From contig NZ_JADOER010000013.1 of NCBI RefSeq assembly GCF_018739865.1, positions 78,295-142,294 of the forward strand: a stretch of DNA of 64,000 nt. Direction: 5' to 3'. The notes beneath the pieces were generated by a model, which was not told the DNA's origin, ran no database searches, and was given only the letters and a program-made list of their open reading frames with translations. The stretch is from Leptothoe kymatousa TAU-MAC 1615 (GTDB taxonomy: Bacteria; Cyanobacteriota; Cyanobacteriia; Phormidesmidales; Phormidesmidaceae). Of the stretch, positions 45,424 through 55,529 are shown piece by piece (within the stretch, counting starts at the first letter, position 1; each line of letters starts with the position of its first letter). The position numbers and the translations under genes were made by a program.

Positions 45424-46397
45424 ATCAATCCCCCCCTGCCCGAGACGTATTGCTAAAGGATCTAGACCAACGGATCGAAGCATTGGGGTTTCATCGCTTT
45501 GGCATTGTGGCGGTCCCCCCCGAGCCCACGGCCCCGGAGCAGGCCATGGAAAGTCGTCTGCAGGACTGGCTGCACCAGGGGTACCAGGCCGACATGGGCT
45601 GGATGGCAAACCCTAAACGGCAAAACATTCGTCGGGTGATGCCGGAGGTGCGATCGCTGATTTGCGTGGCCCTCAACTACTACACCCCCCACCAGCGGCC
45701 CGGGGGCAATGACCATGGCAAAATTGCCCGCTATGGCTGGGGGCGAGACTATCACCGGGTGATGCACAAAAAGCTGAAGCAGCTATGCCTGTGGCTGCAG
45801 GGTGAGGGCATTTTGGCCCGCTACTATGCCGATACGGGGCCGGTGCAAGATAAATTTTGGGCCCAGGAAGCGGGCATCGGCTGGGTGGCCAAAAACGGTA
45901 ATGTGATCACCCGCGACTATGGTTCCTGGGTCTTTTTAGGGGAAATTCTGACCAACCTAGAGCTGCCCGCTTCCAAGCCCCACACCAGCCACTGCGGCAC
46001 CTGCACCCGCTGTTTAGACGCCTGCCCCACCCAGGCGATTCGGGCTCCGGGGGTGGTGGATGCGGACCGCTGCATTGCCTACCACACCATTGAAAATCGC
46101 AGCGAACAGCTGCCCGAGACCGTTGCGGCCAACCTCAACAACTGGGTGGCGGGCTGCGATATTTGCCAGGACGTGTGTCCCTGGAATCAGCGCTTTGCCC
46201 AGCCGACGGATGTGGCGGAATTTGAGCCCTATGCGGGGAATGTGGCCCCCCAACTGGAGGAGTTGGCCCAACTGACTGAAGCAGAGTGGAACCAGCGGTT
46301 TCCGGCATCGGCACTGCGGCGGATAAAGCCGAATATGTGGCGGCGAAATGCGATGGCGGCGATGGCGAACCCGGGTAAAAAGCCCACAGCCCCCTAG
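45408..46397 (+). CDS. queG: epoxyqueuosine reductase QueG
   Basis: QueG performs the last step of queuosine synthesis in tRNA, reducing epoxyqueuosine with cobalamin and two [4Fe-4S] clusters. The 329-residue protein shows the family's GWMANPKRQNIRRVMPEVRS start and YADTGPVQDKFWAQEAGIGW. The ferredoxin-type cluster motifs are CGTCTRCLDACPTQAI and CDICQDVCPWN. Its start overlaps the end of the GNAT gene. The next gene is convergent, 11 bases away. Confidence 0.93.
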   Translation: MSDFLNQSPPARDVLLKDLDQRIEALGFHRFGIVAVPPEPTAPEQAMESRLQDWLHQGYQADMGWMANPKRQNIRRVMPEVRSLICVALNYYTPHQRPGGNDHGKIARYGWGRDYHRVMHKKLKQLCLWLQGEGILARYYADTGPVQDKFWAQEAGIGWVAKNGNVITRDYGSWVFLGEILTNLELPASKPHTSHCGTCTRCLDACPTQAIRAPGVVDADRCIAYHTIENRSEQLPETVAANLNNWVAGCDICQDVCPWNQRFAQPTDVAEFEPYAGNVAPQLEELAQLTEAEWNQRFPASALRRIKPNMWRRNAMAAMANPGKKPTAP

Positions 46398-46408
46398 GCT
46401 GACTGCCA

Positions 46409-47182
46409 CTACATCACTAGTTTGGCCGAAGCTCCGGTCAAAACGTAGGCATAATCCGATTGCTTTAGGGCCGCTTGTACCTCATCGTAATTTGTCATTA
46501 AATCCGTAATGCTCCGGTGCACCAGCTTCACCGGATATTGCGCCCGTTGTCGCTGCTTTAGATCCAGGAAATGGCACAGCCGCTCGGCCGTCGCCTTATA
46601 AACATTGGGGTCTAACAGATCCGTTTCATAGGTAATGGTTAGGTGGGGCACCATGGCCACCATGGCCGCTTCCGCTACCCGTTGCTCATCTAGATGTTTG
46701 AGGGTGGCAATCAGTTCGGTGGGGTTAATGGTTTGGACTTTGGGTTGCTGGGCCTTAAGGACGGCAATGCCATGGCGCATAAGGTCTCGACGCTGTAGGT
46801 GAATCACCTTATATCCCTGTTTATGGAGCAGTTCCATAAATCGATGGGGCTCAGACATTTGGTGGGTGGCGATTAGGTCGGCGGCCGATAGCTTAAACCC
46901 AAAGGCGTAGTCGGGGCAGGCCAATTGGTGATGCTGGATATGGCGCAAGGGAAAAAAGTGGCGGTGCGCTAGTAGCGATTCCACCTTCCAGTTACTGGGC
47001 AGGGGACCATGGCGAGCGTCTGCCACTCGCCGCAGTAAATCAATGACTAGTCTTCCTCCACTAAACTCTGTACCAAACAGAACAAAGCGATGGGTTGGTT
47101 GGGACATGGCGGACAAGTGACGTGGACCAAACAGTAATCGCACCTGATGGATTAGCCAGGACGATAAGTGGATAGATGGCAT
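46409..47182 (-). CDS. sulfotransferase-like (Stf0 type) protein
   Basis: The 257-residue protein (232 if Met 26, base 47107, is the start) has FVLFGTEFSGGRLVIDLL, a PAPS-binding loop-like motif of the P-loop sulfotransferases, and HLQRRDLMRHGIAVLKAQQ, matching the 3'-phosphate-binding RxxLxxxxS-type block of Stf0-like enzymes. A role in sulfating a lipid or sugar is possible but unproven. It converges on queG. Confidence 0.7.
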   Translation of the reverse strand: MPSIHLSSWLIHQVRLLFGPRHLSAMSQPTHRFVLFGTEFSGGRLVIDLLRRVADARHGPLPSNWKVESLLAHRHFFPLRHIQHHQLACPDYAFGFKLSAADLIATHQMSEPHRFMELLHKQGYKVIHLQRRDLMRHGIAVLKAQQPKVQTINPTELIATLKHLDEQRVAEAAMVAMVPHLTITYETDLLDPNVYKATAERLCHFLDLKQRQRAQYPVKLVHRSITDLMTNYDEVQAALKQSDYAYVLTGASAKLVM

Positions 47183-47306
47183 AGTCGAACCCCCTGCACC
47201 TGAGCGTTTTACCCAGGAGTCCTAAGTATGCCCGTAACTAGAAATAATTTCATTCCTGAAAAGAGTAGGATGAAATATGCCGTCTTACTAAGCCTGAGCT
47301 TTTGCC

Positions 47307-48386
47307 ATGGGTCTGCTCCGTACTCCACTTTACGATTTATGTGTTCAAGCGAATGCTCGCATGACTGCCTTTTCGGGCTGGGATATGCCGGTGCAGTTTA
47401 GCGGGATTAAACAAGAGCATGGGGCCGTACGTACAGGGGTGGGGATTTTTGATATTTCCCACATGGGCAAGTTTGTCCTGCGGGGGGATAACGTGTTGCG
47501 ATCGCTGCAGCAACTGGTCCCATCTAACCTGGGCAAACTAGTGCCAGGCAAAGCCCAATATACAGTTCTGCTCAATCCCCAGGGCGGCATTATCGACGAC
47601 CTCATTGTGTACGACGAAGGCGACAACCAGGTCACCCTAATCGTCAATGCCGCCACCACCGACAAAGACAAAGCCTGGTTGCTAGAACACCTAACCGACG
47701 TGGACCTTCAGGACAACTCCCAGGACCAGGGACTTATTGCCGTCCAAGGGCCCAAGGCTGTGGAAACCCTACAGCGGCTAACGGATACTGACCTCAGCGC
47801 CATCCCCCGCTACAACCATATCCGTGGCACCGTGCTGGGCCATCCAGCCTTTTTAGCCCGCACTGGCTACACCGGCGAAGATGGCTTTGAAGTAATGGTG
47901 GATGCGGCGGCAGCGGCCCCCATTTGGCAGGCCTTGCAAGAACAGGGGGCAGAACCCTGTGGCCTAGGGGCACGGGACACCCTGCGGCTAGAGGCGGCCA
48001 TGGCCCTCTATGGTCAAGACATTAGTGACGAAACCACCCCCTTAGAAGGGGGGCTGGGCTGGTTGGTGCACCTGGATAAGGTGTCAGAGTTTATCGGCCG
48101 CGATGTGCTGGCTAAGCAAAAAGCCGATGGCGTTACCCGGCGTTTGGTCGGGCTGCAGCTAGAAGGACGCAATATTGCCCGCCACGACTACCCCATTGTG
48201 CACAACGAAGAAACCGTCGGCATTGTCACCAGCGGCACCCTGTCGCCCACCTTGGGCTATCCGGTGGCCCTGGCCTATGTGCCAGTGGAGATGGCCAAAG
48301 TAGGGGCCGTGGTGAATGTGCAAATTCGACAAAAGACAGTGCTTGCCACCGTGGTAAAGAAACCGTTTTATAAGGCTGGCCAGTAG
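47307..48386 (+). CDS. gcvT: aminomethyltransferase GcvT (glycine cleavage T protein)
   Basis: GcvT transfers the methylene group from the lipoyl arm of H protein to tetrahydrofolate, releasing ammonia; in cyanobacteria this is part of photorespiratory glycine breakdown. The 359-residue protein has the expected FSGWDMPVQFSGIKQEH, VFDISHMGKF-type block, TGYTGEDGFE and LGARDTLRLEAAM segments and a C-terminal barrel (GIVTSGTLSPTLGYPVALAYV). Length is normal for the family. It has its own promoter region; other gcv genes are not in the window. Confidence 0.95.
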   Translation: MGLLRTPLYDLCVQANARMTAFSGWDMPVQFSGIKQEHGAVRTGVGIFDISHMGKFVLRGDNVLRSLQQLVPSNLGKLVPGKAQYTVLLNPQGGIIDDLIVYDEGDNQVTLIVNAATTDKDKAWLLEHLTDVDLQDNSQDQGLIAVQGPKAVETLQRLTDTDLSAIPRYNHIRGTVLGHPAFLARTGYTGEDGFEVMVDAAAAAPIWQALQEQGAEPCGLGARDTLRLEAAMALYGQDISDETTPLEGGLGWLVHLDKVSEFIGRDVLAKQKADGVTRRLVGLQLEGRNIARHDYPIVHNEETVGIVTSGTLSPTLGYPVALAYVPVEMAKVGAVVNVQIRQKTVLATVVKKPFYKAGQ

Positions 48387-48426
48387 GCCGTCAGGTCTGT
48401 GGGGGCACGCTGTGCCCTACAGGGGG

Positions 48427-48831
48427 TTAAAATCTCTGCCTAAGGCGGGGCAAAACGCAGTCCGTTAGCAATGGGGCTAGCTCAATGGCATAGTCCTGGG
48501 CCAGGATAGGGATCCATTGCAGTTCGGCAATTTCGCTAGAGGCGGTGGGGGTGCCCAACAACCCCCCTTGAAAAACTGTTGCCACTAGCTGGGTGTTGGC
48601 TTCATTGGCGGCGATGGTAACAAACTCCCCCAAGGGCCGAAAGGTATGGGCATCAATCTCACAGCTTAGTTCTTCCCTGACTTCCCGGTAAATGGCCGCC
48701 TCGGCACTTTCGCCAGGTTGGAACTTGCCCCCTGGAAACATAAACTTCTGGGTATTCTTTTTGCGCACCGTGAGCAGTTTTTGTTGCTCAACCACCGCAT
48801 AGGCAACAACATGGAGTACAGATGGGGCCAT
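48427..48831 (-). CDS. NUDIX hydrolase
   Basis: The 134-residue protein contains the Nudix box G-x5-E-x7-REVREEL (GKFQPGESAEAAIYREVREEL), the Mg-binding and catalytic loop for cleaving nucleoside diphosphates linked to another group. It resembles MutT/NUDT-like small hydrolases; substrate unknown (8-oxo-dGTP is one option). It converges on gcvT. Confidence 0.88.
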   Translation of the reverse strand: MAPSVLHVVAYAVVEQQKLLTVRKKNTQKFMFPGGKFQPGESAEAAIYREVREELSCEIDAHTFRPLGEFVTIAANEANTQLVATVFQGGLLGTPTASSEIAELQWIPILAQDYAIELAPLLTDCVLPRLRQRF

Positions 48832-49165
48832 TTAAATTTCTTTTAGCGCTGGACGCCCAATTATATAGCGTTGGCCACATTGGCTTTGGATAATGTGCTC
48901 AATAGCTACAGCCAACGCCCTTGGGACGTTGGCCATAGTAGATGAAAAAGAGAGTATTGATAGTGGCTAAATAAAAATGTATTTAATGCTGCTGCTTAGG
49001 AGAGCTTTGAGCAAAAAAGCAGCCACCCAATAGTGTTTGGGGCAGGGCTAAATTTACTAAAATCTTTACTATTCGTAGAGTCTAAACCCTTTGTGGGTAA
49101 AAGCTTACAGAATTTTTAATCATCCCCAGAGGGTAATTCTGAATATGGGATTTGAAGCCAGTGTG
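48832..49165. other. non-coding spacer
   Basis: AT-rich, with no clear gene. It includes the promoter side of the NUDIX gene. A near-inverted GTTGGCCACATTGG/GACGTTGGCC pair is visible around 48870-48930, without a known role. Confidence 0.35.
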
Positions 49166-49498
49166 TTACATGCGGTGCAATTTCTCGAGTTCCTGAGCTG
49201 CCCTTCCATAAATAACCGGTGTCTTGCACCGAGATGGCGCGGTCAGGCACTCGGCAATAAATTCATTGAGCCGTTCTTGGTTAATAAACGGCTGATTGAT
49301 AGAAATTTGTTGAACTAACATTAGGCAACTTTTGAAGAGCACACCTTCTTGGTTGACTTTAAGCAATTGGGCAAAATTATTGATTGCATTTGACCGTTGC
49401 TCATCATCTGCATAGTCATAGCCCCTTAATGCGACCAATTTATCGACGATGCTACTTGCAACTTCTTTGCGCACGATTGCCAATATATTACTTTCCAT
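49166..49498 (-). CDS. hypothetical protein, 110 aa
   Basis: The frame opens at 49507 but Met 49498 (MESNILAIVRKE) gives a more natural start. The product is a helical, soluble small protein, with no membrane or signal segment and no family I recognise. It stands alone with long spacers on both sides, so it may or may not be expressed. Confidence 0.5.
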   Translation of the reverse strand: MESNILAIVRKEVASSIVDKLVALRGYDYADDEQRSNAINNFAQLLKVNQEGVLFKSCLMLVQQISINQPFINQERLNEFIAECLTAPSRCKTPVIYGRAAQELEKLHRM

Positions 49499-50053
49499 AG
49501 GTCCCAACTAATGTAGATTATGCCTGAAAACAAAATTCGCTAATTCTAAATAGACAGTTCGCTGAGTCTGCAAGGCTCCCTGTCTGTCAAATTTTTAACC
49601 GCAGTTGAGGCACTAATGCGGAGGCGTTAATAGATTGAACAACTTATTGAGCGGAATATCACGACAAATTACTGATTGTGATCATAAAAAGCTCTGTATT
49701 CCTAATTTATGAACCTAGGAGCCGGTAAGAAACGACTGCACGGGTTCAGTCGGCAAAACTTTTTCAGCCATGTAAATGCCCAGGGCCATGATTTTAATTT
49801 TTAACAGGCCCATAGGGGCTGAAGGGGGCCGTTTAACTTATCCCAACAGGCGCGGTAACCAGCCCTGGGCAACCTGGTAAGTCAGTGGGCGATCGCACCC
49901 TTGTATAAGCCTACTGATAAAACTTACGCATTTATCCTGAAGACGAATACTACGGCTGTTAGAAACGAATGGGAACTTTGCAATAATAAAACTTGACACA
50001 TAGATTGTGTGTGTCAGCACCCATTTTTAAACGTCCACCCCGTAAGTATTTCG
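49499..50053. other. non-coding region with a decayed MITE-like copy
   Basis: Upstream of the GH9 gene. Bases 49786-49811 (CCATGATTTTAATTT and then TTAACAGGCCC) match the right half of the repeat found at 17407-17510. The left part (about 49765-49785) is only loosely similar. The rest shows nothing else that I can name. Confidence 0.5.
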
Positions 50054-52453
50054 ATGTTAGAAACCCTTCTCTCATTTCTACTTGGTTGGACTAACGGTGG
50101 CCAGTGTAGTGCCAACATCAGCTCAGTCAATCAAACCACCGTTGCCAGTATCGCCTCGACGGCCGATGCTGCCAATTTAACTATCCCAGTTACCCATGTT
50201 TACACCGTAAGCAAAAATATCGTGGCCTTACGGATCGAAACCGGTGAACTGATACGGGGTAAACAGGTTGCCTACGAAGCCGAGCCTGGGGATAACGTCA
50301 AGCGCCACGGTTGGGTATGGCGCCAGGGCAAAGCCCTCGGTCAATTGGTTCCCGACGTTCCCAATACGATTTGGCTGGCCGATCAATATGTGGGGCCAAA
50401 GCTCAACACCGACTGTGTGGATAGCTTAAAAGGCTACAAAGTTATTACCAGCGATCGCACCAAGCTGACACCCAAAAATATCTATCGCAAAAGCAATATC
50501 CGGGCCATGGCCGAAACGGCCTCCTGGAAGTTTGAATGGCCCATGGTGCACACCCTATATCTAGAACTGCCCGAAGACCTGGTGGTGGGGGAAACCTACA
50601 AAATCAACTTTGGCAAAAAGGGAATACAGAATACTACATTTATATATAAGCCAGAGCAAACCCGTAGCGAAGCTGTCCAGATCTCCCACCTGGGATTTGA
50701 CCCCGATGACCCAGCCAAGGTGGCATTTCTATCGACCTGGATGGGCAATGGCGGTGGGGTGAACTATGAAGAAAACAAACCCTTCTGGCTGATTGATGTG
50801 GCCACGGGAGACAAGGTATACGAAGGCCAAACCAAACTGTCCCAATCAAAAGACTATCGCGACTCCCAGGGACGCAACCATAATGAGACCGATGTCTTCA
50901 TCATGGACTTTAGCGACTTTTCAGTGGCGGGCCAGTACCAAATTTACGTCGATGGCGTAGGCACGTCCTACGAATTTGAAATTGGCGAAAATACCTGGCG
51001 CGACGGCTTTTTTGTCTCTGCTCGAGGCATGTACCACCAGCGTAGCGGCATTGCCCTAGAGGCCCCCTACACGAACTACCAGCGGCCAAGATCGTTCCAT
51101 CCAGAGGATGGCATGGTGGTCCATCAATCCACGGTGCCGCTGATGGAGACGCGCATGGGCTTTCTCTATGGGAATCAGGCCCCCAGTGCCTTTGAATCGT
51201 TGGTTAATACCAAAACCGATCAGGAAGTGTCCAATGCTTGGGGCGGATGGATGGATGCCGGAGATTGGGACCGACGCATTCCACACCTGCATGTGAGCCG
51301 GTCGTTTCTAGAACTGCTGGAACTCCATCCAGACTATTTTGGTGACCTTAAGCTCAACCTGCCAGAATCCAACAACAACCTGCCCGACATTTTAGATGAA
51401 GCCCTATGGGGGTTGGATGTATTTCGCCGTTTACAAACAGAAGCTGGGGGCATCCCCGGGGGGATTGAATCCGCGGAGCATCCCAAAAAGGGCCAGGGCA
51501 GTTGGCAAGAATCTCTGGATGTGATGGTGTACGGTCCTGGCATTTGGTCCAGCTATTTCTATGCCAATGTGGCCGCCCGCGCTGCCTACGTATTAGAAAA
51601 CTACGATAAGGCATTGGCCAAAACCTATCGCGACAGTGCTATTCGAGCCATGGACTGGGCCGAAGCAGAACTAGCCAACGCCACCGAAGAACAGCATGAA
51701 ATTATTGGCTCCAACCGTAACCTAGCCGCCGCCGAACTCTATCGCCTCACGGGCGACGATAAATGGCATCAGCTATTTCTAAACACCACGGTGTTTCAAA
51801 ACGCAGATGCCGTGATTTCGTCCCACGGCCACTACGACCAGAGCCACAGTGCATTTGTCTATGGCCGCACCCAACGTCCGGTGAATGAAGCAGTGCGGAA
51901 AAACGCCATAGATGCCATTTTACGGGCGGCTAAAAAAGATATGGACAGTATTGAAAGTACTGGCTTTAAGTGGAATGCGGATCCCAAAAGTGCCATTGGC
52001 TGGGGCTCTATGACCACCCCCAAAACCCGGGCCCTGTTCCATGCCCACAGTCTGACGGGGGATGAAGCGTACCTCAGGTTTGGCATTTTGGCCACCCAGT
52101 TCGCGGCCGGGGCCAACCCAAGCAACATGATGTATACCATCGGTTTGGGGCATCGCAATCCTAAGATGCCGCTCATGGCTGACGTGCGCGTCACCGGGCA
52201 AGAACCGCCGCCGGGAATTACCGTCTATGGCCCCATGGATGTTCAAAATCCCAATGGCCATGCGGGCAACTGGGAAGAGGCGATTAAAAAATTTGCCCCG
52301 GAAATGAACCCTAGCCCCTGGGAATGGCCCACGTCTGAAGCTTATTTTGACTCGTACTACTATGTGCCGGTGACTGAATTTACCGTACACCAGTCCATTG
52401 GACCCACCGCCTACAGCTGGGGCTATATTGCGGCCAACGACCAAAATGAATAA
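50054..52453 (+). CDS. glycoside hydrolase family 9 (cellulase-like) protein
   Basis: The protein of about 799 residues contains an N-terminal Ig-like cellulase domain (about 180-330; SHLGFDPDDPAKVAFLS) and a GH9 (alpha/alpha)6 catalytic domain (about 335-790). The catalytic base is expected in GGWMDAGDWDRR, where DAGDWD holds the two Asp. The acid Glu is expected near the end (VPVTEFTVHQSIGP). GH9 enzymes cut beta-1,4-glucans; in cyanobacteria they may reshape an own exopolysaccharide. The frame opens at 50009, but ATG 50054 is followed by a hydrophobic stretch (LETLLSFLLGW) that could be a signal peptide, so I prefer it. Confidence 0.85.
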   Translation: MLETLLSFLLGWTNGGQCSANISSVNQTTVASIASTADAANLTIPVTHVYTVSKNIVALRIETGELIRGKQVAYEAEPGDNVKRHGWVWRQGKALGQLVPDVPNTIWLADQYVGPKLNTDCVDSLKGYKVITSDRTKLTPKNIYRKSNIRAMAETASWKFEWPMVHTLYLELPEDLVVGETYKINFGKKGIQNTTFIYKPEQTRSEAVQISHLGFDPDDPAKVAFLSTWMGNGGGVNYEENKPFWLIDVATGDKVYEGQTKLSQSKDYRDSQGRNHNETDVFIMDFSDFSVAGQYQIYVDGVGTSYEFEIGENTWRDGFFVSARGMYHQRSGIALEAPYTNYQRPRSFHPEDGMVVHQSTVPLMETRMGFLYGNQAPSAFESLVNTKTDQEVSNAWGGWMDAGDWDRRIPHLHVSRSFLELLELHPDYFGDLKLNLPESNNNLPDILDEALWGLDVFRRLQTEAGGIPGGIESAEHPKKGQGSWQESLDVMVYGPGIWSSYFYANVAARAAYVLENYDKALAKTYRDSAIRAMDWAEAELANATEEQHEIIGSNRNLAAAELYRLTGDDKWHQLFLNTTVFQNADAVISSHGHYDQSHSAFVYGRTQRPVNEAVRKNAIDAILRAAKKDMDSIESTGFKWNADPKSAIGWGSMTTPKTRALFHAHSLTGDEAYLRFGILATQFAAGANPSNMMYTIGLGHRNPKMPLMADVRVTGQEPPPGITVYGPMDVQNPNGHAGNWEEAIKKFAPEMNPSPWEWPTSEAYFDSYYYVPVTEFTVHQSIGPTAYSWGYIAANDQNE

Positions 52454-52909
52454 CCCCAGCCATGGGGTATGCCAAATCTGATGAGCCATTAATATACGCC
52501 ATGGTGTGCGTTGCCATAACAACCTTGTAGGCCGAGAAAACAATGGAAAAAAACGACTTTATCGGCTGTTGGGCAAACATTTCACCCTTCTTGGTAATTT
52601 GAGCGGTTTTTCTCTCTAACCCAGGGGATATAACAATCAAAAAACATTGTTAATTTTTGATTTTTGTCCTGATGATGGCAGGATTGTACCAGTATTGAAA
52701 AGCGTCATCATCTGGTTTTAATCGAACAACAAAGTCGATACCTTAAAGCTATCTAGCTTTAGACCCTGATCATCGTTCCATAGACTAAGGTGGCAACACT
52801 CTCCTTAATTTGTCCCAAGAGAGTAAAGTCTTCTGACCCGTTGATAGCCTAGCCGTAATGGACGTCTATGATGACTTTTTCCCCCTGTGTGTGATCCTGA
52901 GGTACAACC
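52454..52909. other. non-coding spacer
   Basis: 455 bases without a visible gene. An AAAGCTA/TAGCTTT pair (about 52745-52764) makes a short hairpin. The promoter of the secreted protein at 52910 must lie here. Confidence 0.4.
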
Positions 52910-53356
52910 ATGTTGAAATCAACGTTCTTGAAATTAGCGGGTGTAGCATTGCCCCTAGTTTTAGCCGCCGCCGCCCAGGCCGGTGAAATGAAGCTGGCCT
53001 TAGGATTTGCCTCGACTCAACTTAGTGGAGAAACCGTGGGCTCCTATGGCTTAGCCAATATTGCGAGCCGTGACAGCAACGGTGAATTTTGCTTGGGCTA
53101 CGCCGATCGCACCCCCGACTATATCGTCACCCTAGAGCAAGACTTTAATCAGTTAACCATGGCTGTGGACAGTGGTGGCGCCGATACCACCATCCTGGTG
53201 CAGGGACCGGGCATGATTCATTGCAATGATAATGCCACCCGCCAAAGCCGTGATGCCGAAGTCCGTGGACCCTTTTCCAAGGGCACCTACCAGGTGTGGG
53301 TCGGTTCGTTTGACCAGGCAGGTCGCCACCGCTATAACTTGACCATTGCCGAATAG
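52910..53356 (+). CDS. secreted protein, unknown function
   Basis: The 148-residue product has a signal peptide (LKLAGVALPLVLAAAAQAG, cleaved about residue 24). The mature domain is beta-rich, with two Cys that may form a disulphide (EFCLGYADRTPDYI and MIHCNDNATRQ). The same fold (repeating FxLGYxxxxPDYxV and TTILVQGPG) occurs in other cyanobacterial and proteobacterial periplasmic proteins; no function is known to me. It is a single gene between the GH9 gene and trmB. Confidence 0.7.
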   Translation: MLKSTFLKLAGVALPLVLAAAAQAGEMKLALGFASTQLSGETVGSYGLANIASRDSNGEFCLGYADRTPDYIVTLEQDFNQLTMAVDSGGADTTILVQGPGMIHCNDNATRQSRDAEVRGPFSKGTYQVWVGSFDQAGRHRYNLTIAE

Positions 53357-53400
53357 GCCTTGGTTAGCCGTTGAGCATCGGCCTGGAGGAAATATCAGCT

Positions 53401-54057
53401 CTAGGTCTTGATAAACAGCGCCCTATATACCGGTTTCCCCTGGTCTAGGGTGACCCGTTCGCGGTCGGTCATCGCCGGTAGGGGGTTGTCCGCTAGCCAG
53501 GGCCCGTTTATGCCGGGGGGTGAGGGATGGGGAGGCTCAAAGGAGCGCTGAAAATGTGGATTTTCGGCAAAGGTTAGCACCATGTCTTCAGCTAGGGTTT
53601 CCACATCTGACTGTAGCCACACCCAGGCCCCTGGCAACATAAACTCGGCCAGGTCCGCCACGAGCTGGGGCTGCACCACCCGTCGTTTTTGATGGCGTTT
53701 TTTAAACCAAGGATCGGGAAATTGAATACTGACCCGCTGGGGGGGCTGAGGCAGGCTTGTAAGTAAGGGCTGCAGTGAGTTGTTAGCGTTGCAGAACAGC
53801 ATATGCAGGTTATTTAACCCCAGCTGATCCAGGTGTTTTAAGGACTGTTCCACCAGCGGCTCTCGAATTTCTAGACCGAGGAAATTCCAGTCTGGACACA
53901 GCTGGGCCATATCTCGAATGAAATAGCCCTTGGCACAGCCGATGTCGATGTGAAGGGGCTGGGTGGGGTGGGCAAATATATCCGACCAGGCCGGTGGGGT
54001 CACTGGCTTGCTGTATCGGATATTAAGGGGATTAACGTGTTGGCGCACACGGGACAT
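53401..54057 (-). CDS. trmB: tRNA (guanine-N7-)-methyltransferase TrmB
   Basis: TrmB methylates N7 of G46 in the variable loop of tRNAs with AdoMet. The 218-residue protein has the AdoMet-binding LHIDIGCAKGYF, LGLEIREPLVEQ and the tRNA-binding IQFPDPWFKKRHQKRRVV that is nearly diagnostic for the family. It is divergent from the metallophosphoesterase gene, with 89 bases between starts. Confidence 0.95.
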   Translation of the reverse strand: MSRVRQHVNPLNIRYSKPVTPPAWSDIFAHPTQPLHIDIGCAKGYFIRDMAQLCPDWNFLGLEIREPLVEQSLKHLDQLGLNNLHMLFCNANNSLQPLLTSLPQPPQRVSIQFPDPWFKKRHQKRRVVQPQLVADLAEFMLPGAWVWLQSDVETLAEDMVLTFAENPHFQRSFEPPHPSPPGINGPWLADNPLPAMTDRERVTLDQGKPVYRALFIKT

Positions 54058-54146
54058 GGTGAAACAGAGTTAGGGTTGGCAAACCCCGTAGGTATGGGGC
54101 TAGGCTAGACGAGAGTGCCCAACGACTACCTACTTTATCAACTCCT

Positions 54147-55286
54147 ATGGCCATTCTGGCGCGTTTTGCGGTGGTGAGCGATCTGCACATTGCCTTACCC
54201 CATACCATATGGGATTCTCCTTCCCGTTTTCACCTAGTTGAGGTGAGCATTCCAGCATTGGAGCAAATTTTGGATCACCTGGAACAGGTGGGCATTGATT
54301 TTTTGCTGCTGCCGGGGGATTTGGTGCAGCATGGGGAACGGGAAAACCATGAGTGGTTGATTCAGCGTCTGGGACAGTTGCCATTTCCGGTCTATGTGGT
54401 GCCGGGAAACCATGATGTGGTGAGGCGAGATGGTTGCGATCGCACCGTTTCCATCGACGAATTTGTCCACTTATATCAGGCCTTTGGCTACACCAACCCC
54501 CAGCAGCCCTACTACCACCACCAGCTAAAGCCGGGGCTGCATCTCATTGGCCTCAACTCCAACGGGTTTGACCCCAATGGTGAGCCCCTGTACACCGGCT
54601 GCCTAGACCCAGCCCAGCTAGAGTGGCTCGACGACCAGCTAGCTGGGCTAAGGGATCAGCTAACCTTGGTGATGCTGCATCACAATGCCCTAGAACACCT
54701 GCCCCGCCAGTCTGGCAGCCGCATGGGGCAGCGCTACATGGTCAACAACGCCCCCGAACTCACCCGGCGACTACAGGCCGCGAATGTGCCCCTAATGTTT
54801 ACCGGGCACCTGCATGTGCAAGATGTGGCCCAGGCCGATGGGCTCTACGAAATTACCACCGGGTCATTGGTCAGCTACCCGCACCCCTATCGTCTTTGCG
54901 AACTCACCACCCATGGCAGCGATTATCGGTTAGACATCACCTCCCAACGGATTGAAGCCGTGCCCGACTGGCCCACATTACAAGCCACCTCCCAAAAATG
55001 GATGGGGGATCGATCCTTTCCCTTTATGATGAAGCTGCTCACCAGCCGCCCCCTACATCTAGAGCCCACCGAAGCAGAGCAGTATGCCCACATACTTCGT
55101 AACTTCTGGGCCGGCATTGCCGGCGGCGATGCCCTATTCGATTTTCCAGAACTTCCCCCCCAGGTACAGCGCTATATCCAAACATTTAGCGCTACCACCC
55201 CTGACGGCACTCCCCAATGCATCGATAACAACACCAGCCTGTGGCTGCAGACCGCGGTGGGGGATGAATATGTCCCAAAAAAGTGA
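54147..55286 (+). CDS. calcineurin-like metallophosphoesterase
   Basis: The 379-residue protein shows the metal-binding motif order: DLHIALPH near the N-terminus, LLPGDLVQHGE, VVPGNHDVVRR, then LHHN and TGHLHVQDV. It belongs to the 3',5'-cyclic-nucleotide-phosphodiesterase-like (CpdA) branch by layout, but substrate is not shown. The last 130 residues are a less conserved extension. Confidence 0.87.
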   Translation: MAILARFAVVSDLHIALPHTIWDSPSRFHLVEVSIPALEQILDHLEQVGIDFLLLPGDLVQHGERENHEWLIQRLGQLPFPVYVVPGNHDVVRRDGCDRTVSIDEFVHLYQAFGYTNPQQPYYHHQLKPGLHLIGLNSNGFDPNGEPLYTGCLDPAQLEWLDDQLAGLRDQLTLVMLHHNALEHLPRQSGSRMGQRYMVNNAPELTRRLQAANVPLMFTGHLHVQDVAQADGLYEITTGSLVSYPHPYRLCELTTHGSDYRLDITSQRIEAVPDWPTLQATSQKWMGDRSFPFMMKLLTSRPLHLEPTEAEQYAHILRNFWAGIAGGDALFDFPELPPQVQRYIQTFSATTPDGTPQCIDNNTSLWLQTAVGDEYVPKK

Positions 55287-55529
55287 AACCCCGACCGCGC
55301 AGGATCGGGGAATATTGCCAAGTTAGCTGTGATTGTTTAATGCACCAAGCATTTTTAAGCCATCTCTAAGTTAGCAGGGGAAACCATCAAATGACATGGC
55401 GATGCAATCAAAAAAAATGATTGGAACGAATCGTCGTAGATAGACGCTCTTTAAAGTCAGGTTTTGCCAATAATCCTAAAAATGGGGTTGACAAAGCTAA
55501 CCAAAACTAACCCATGGAGACTGCTGACC

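Noticed and set aside
45238..45767. Long minus-strand frames opposite the GNAT and queG genes
   Set aside because: Shadows; the plus-strand products have clear catalytic motifs.
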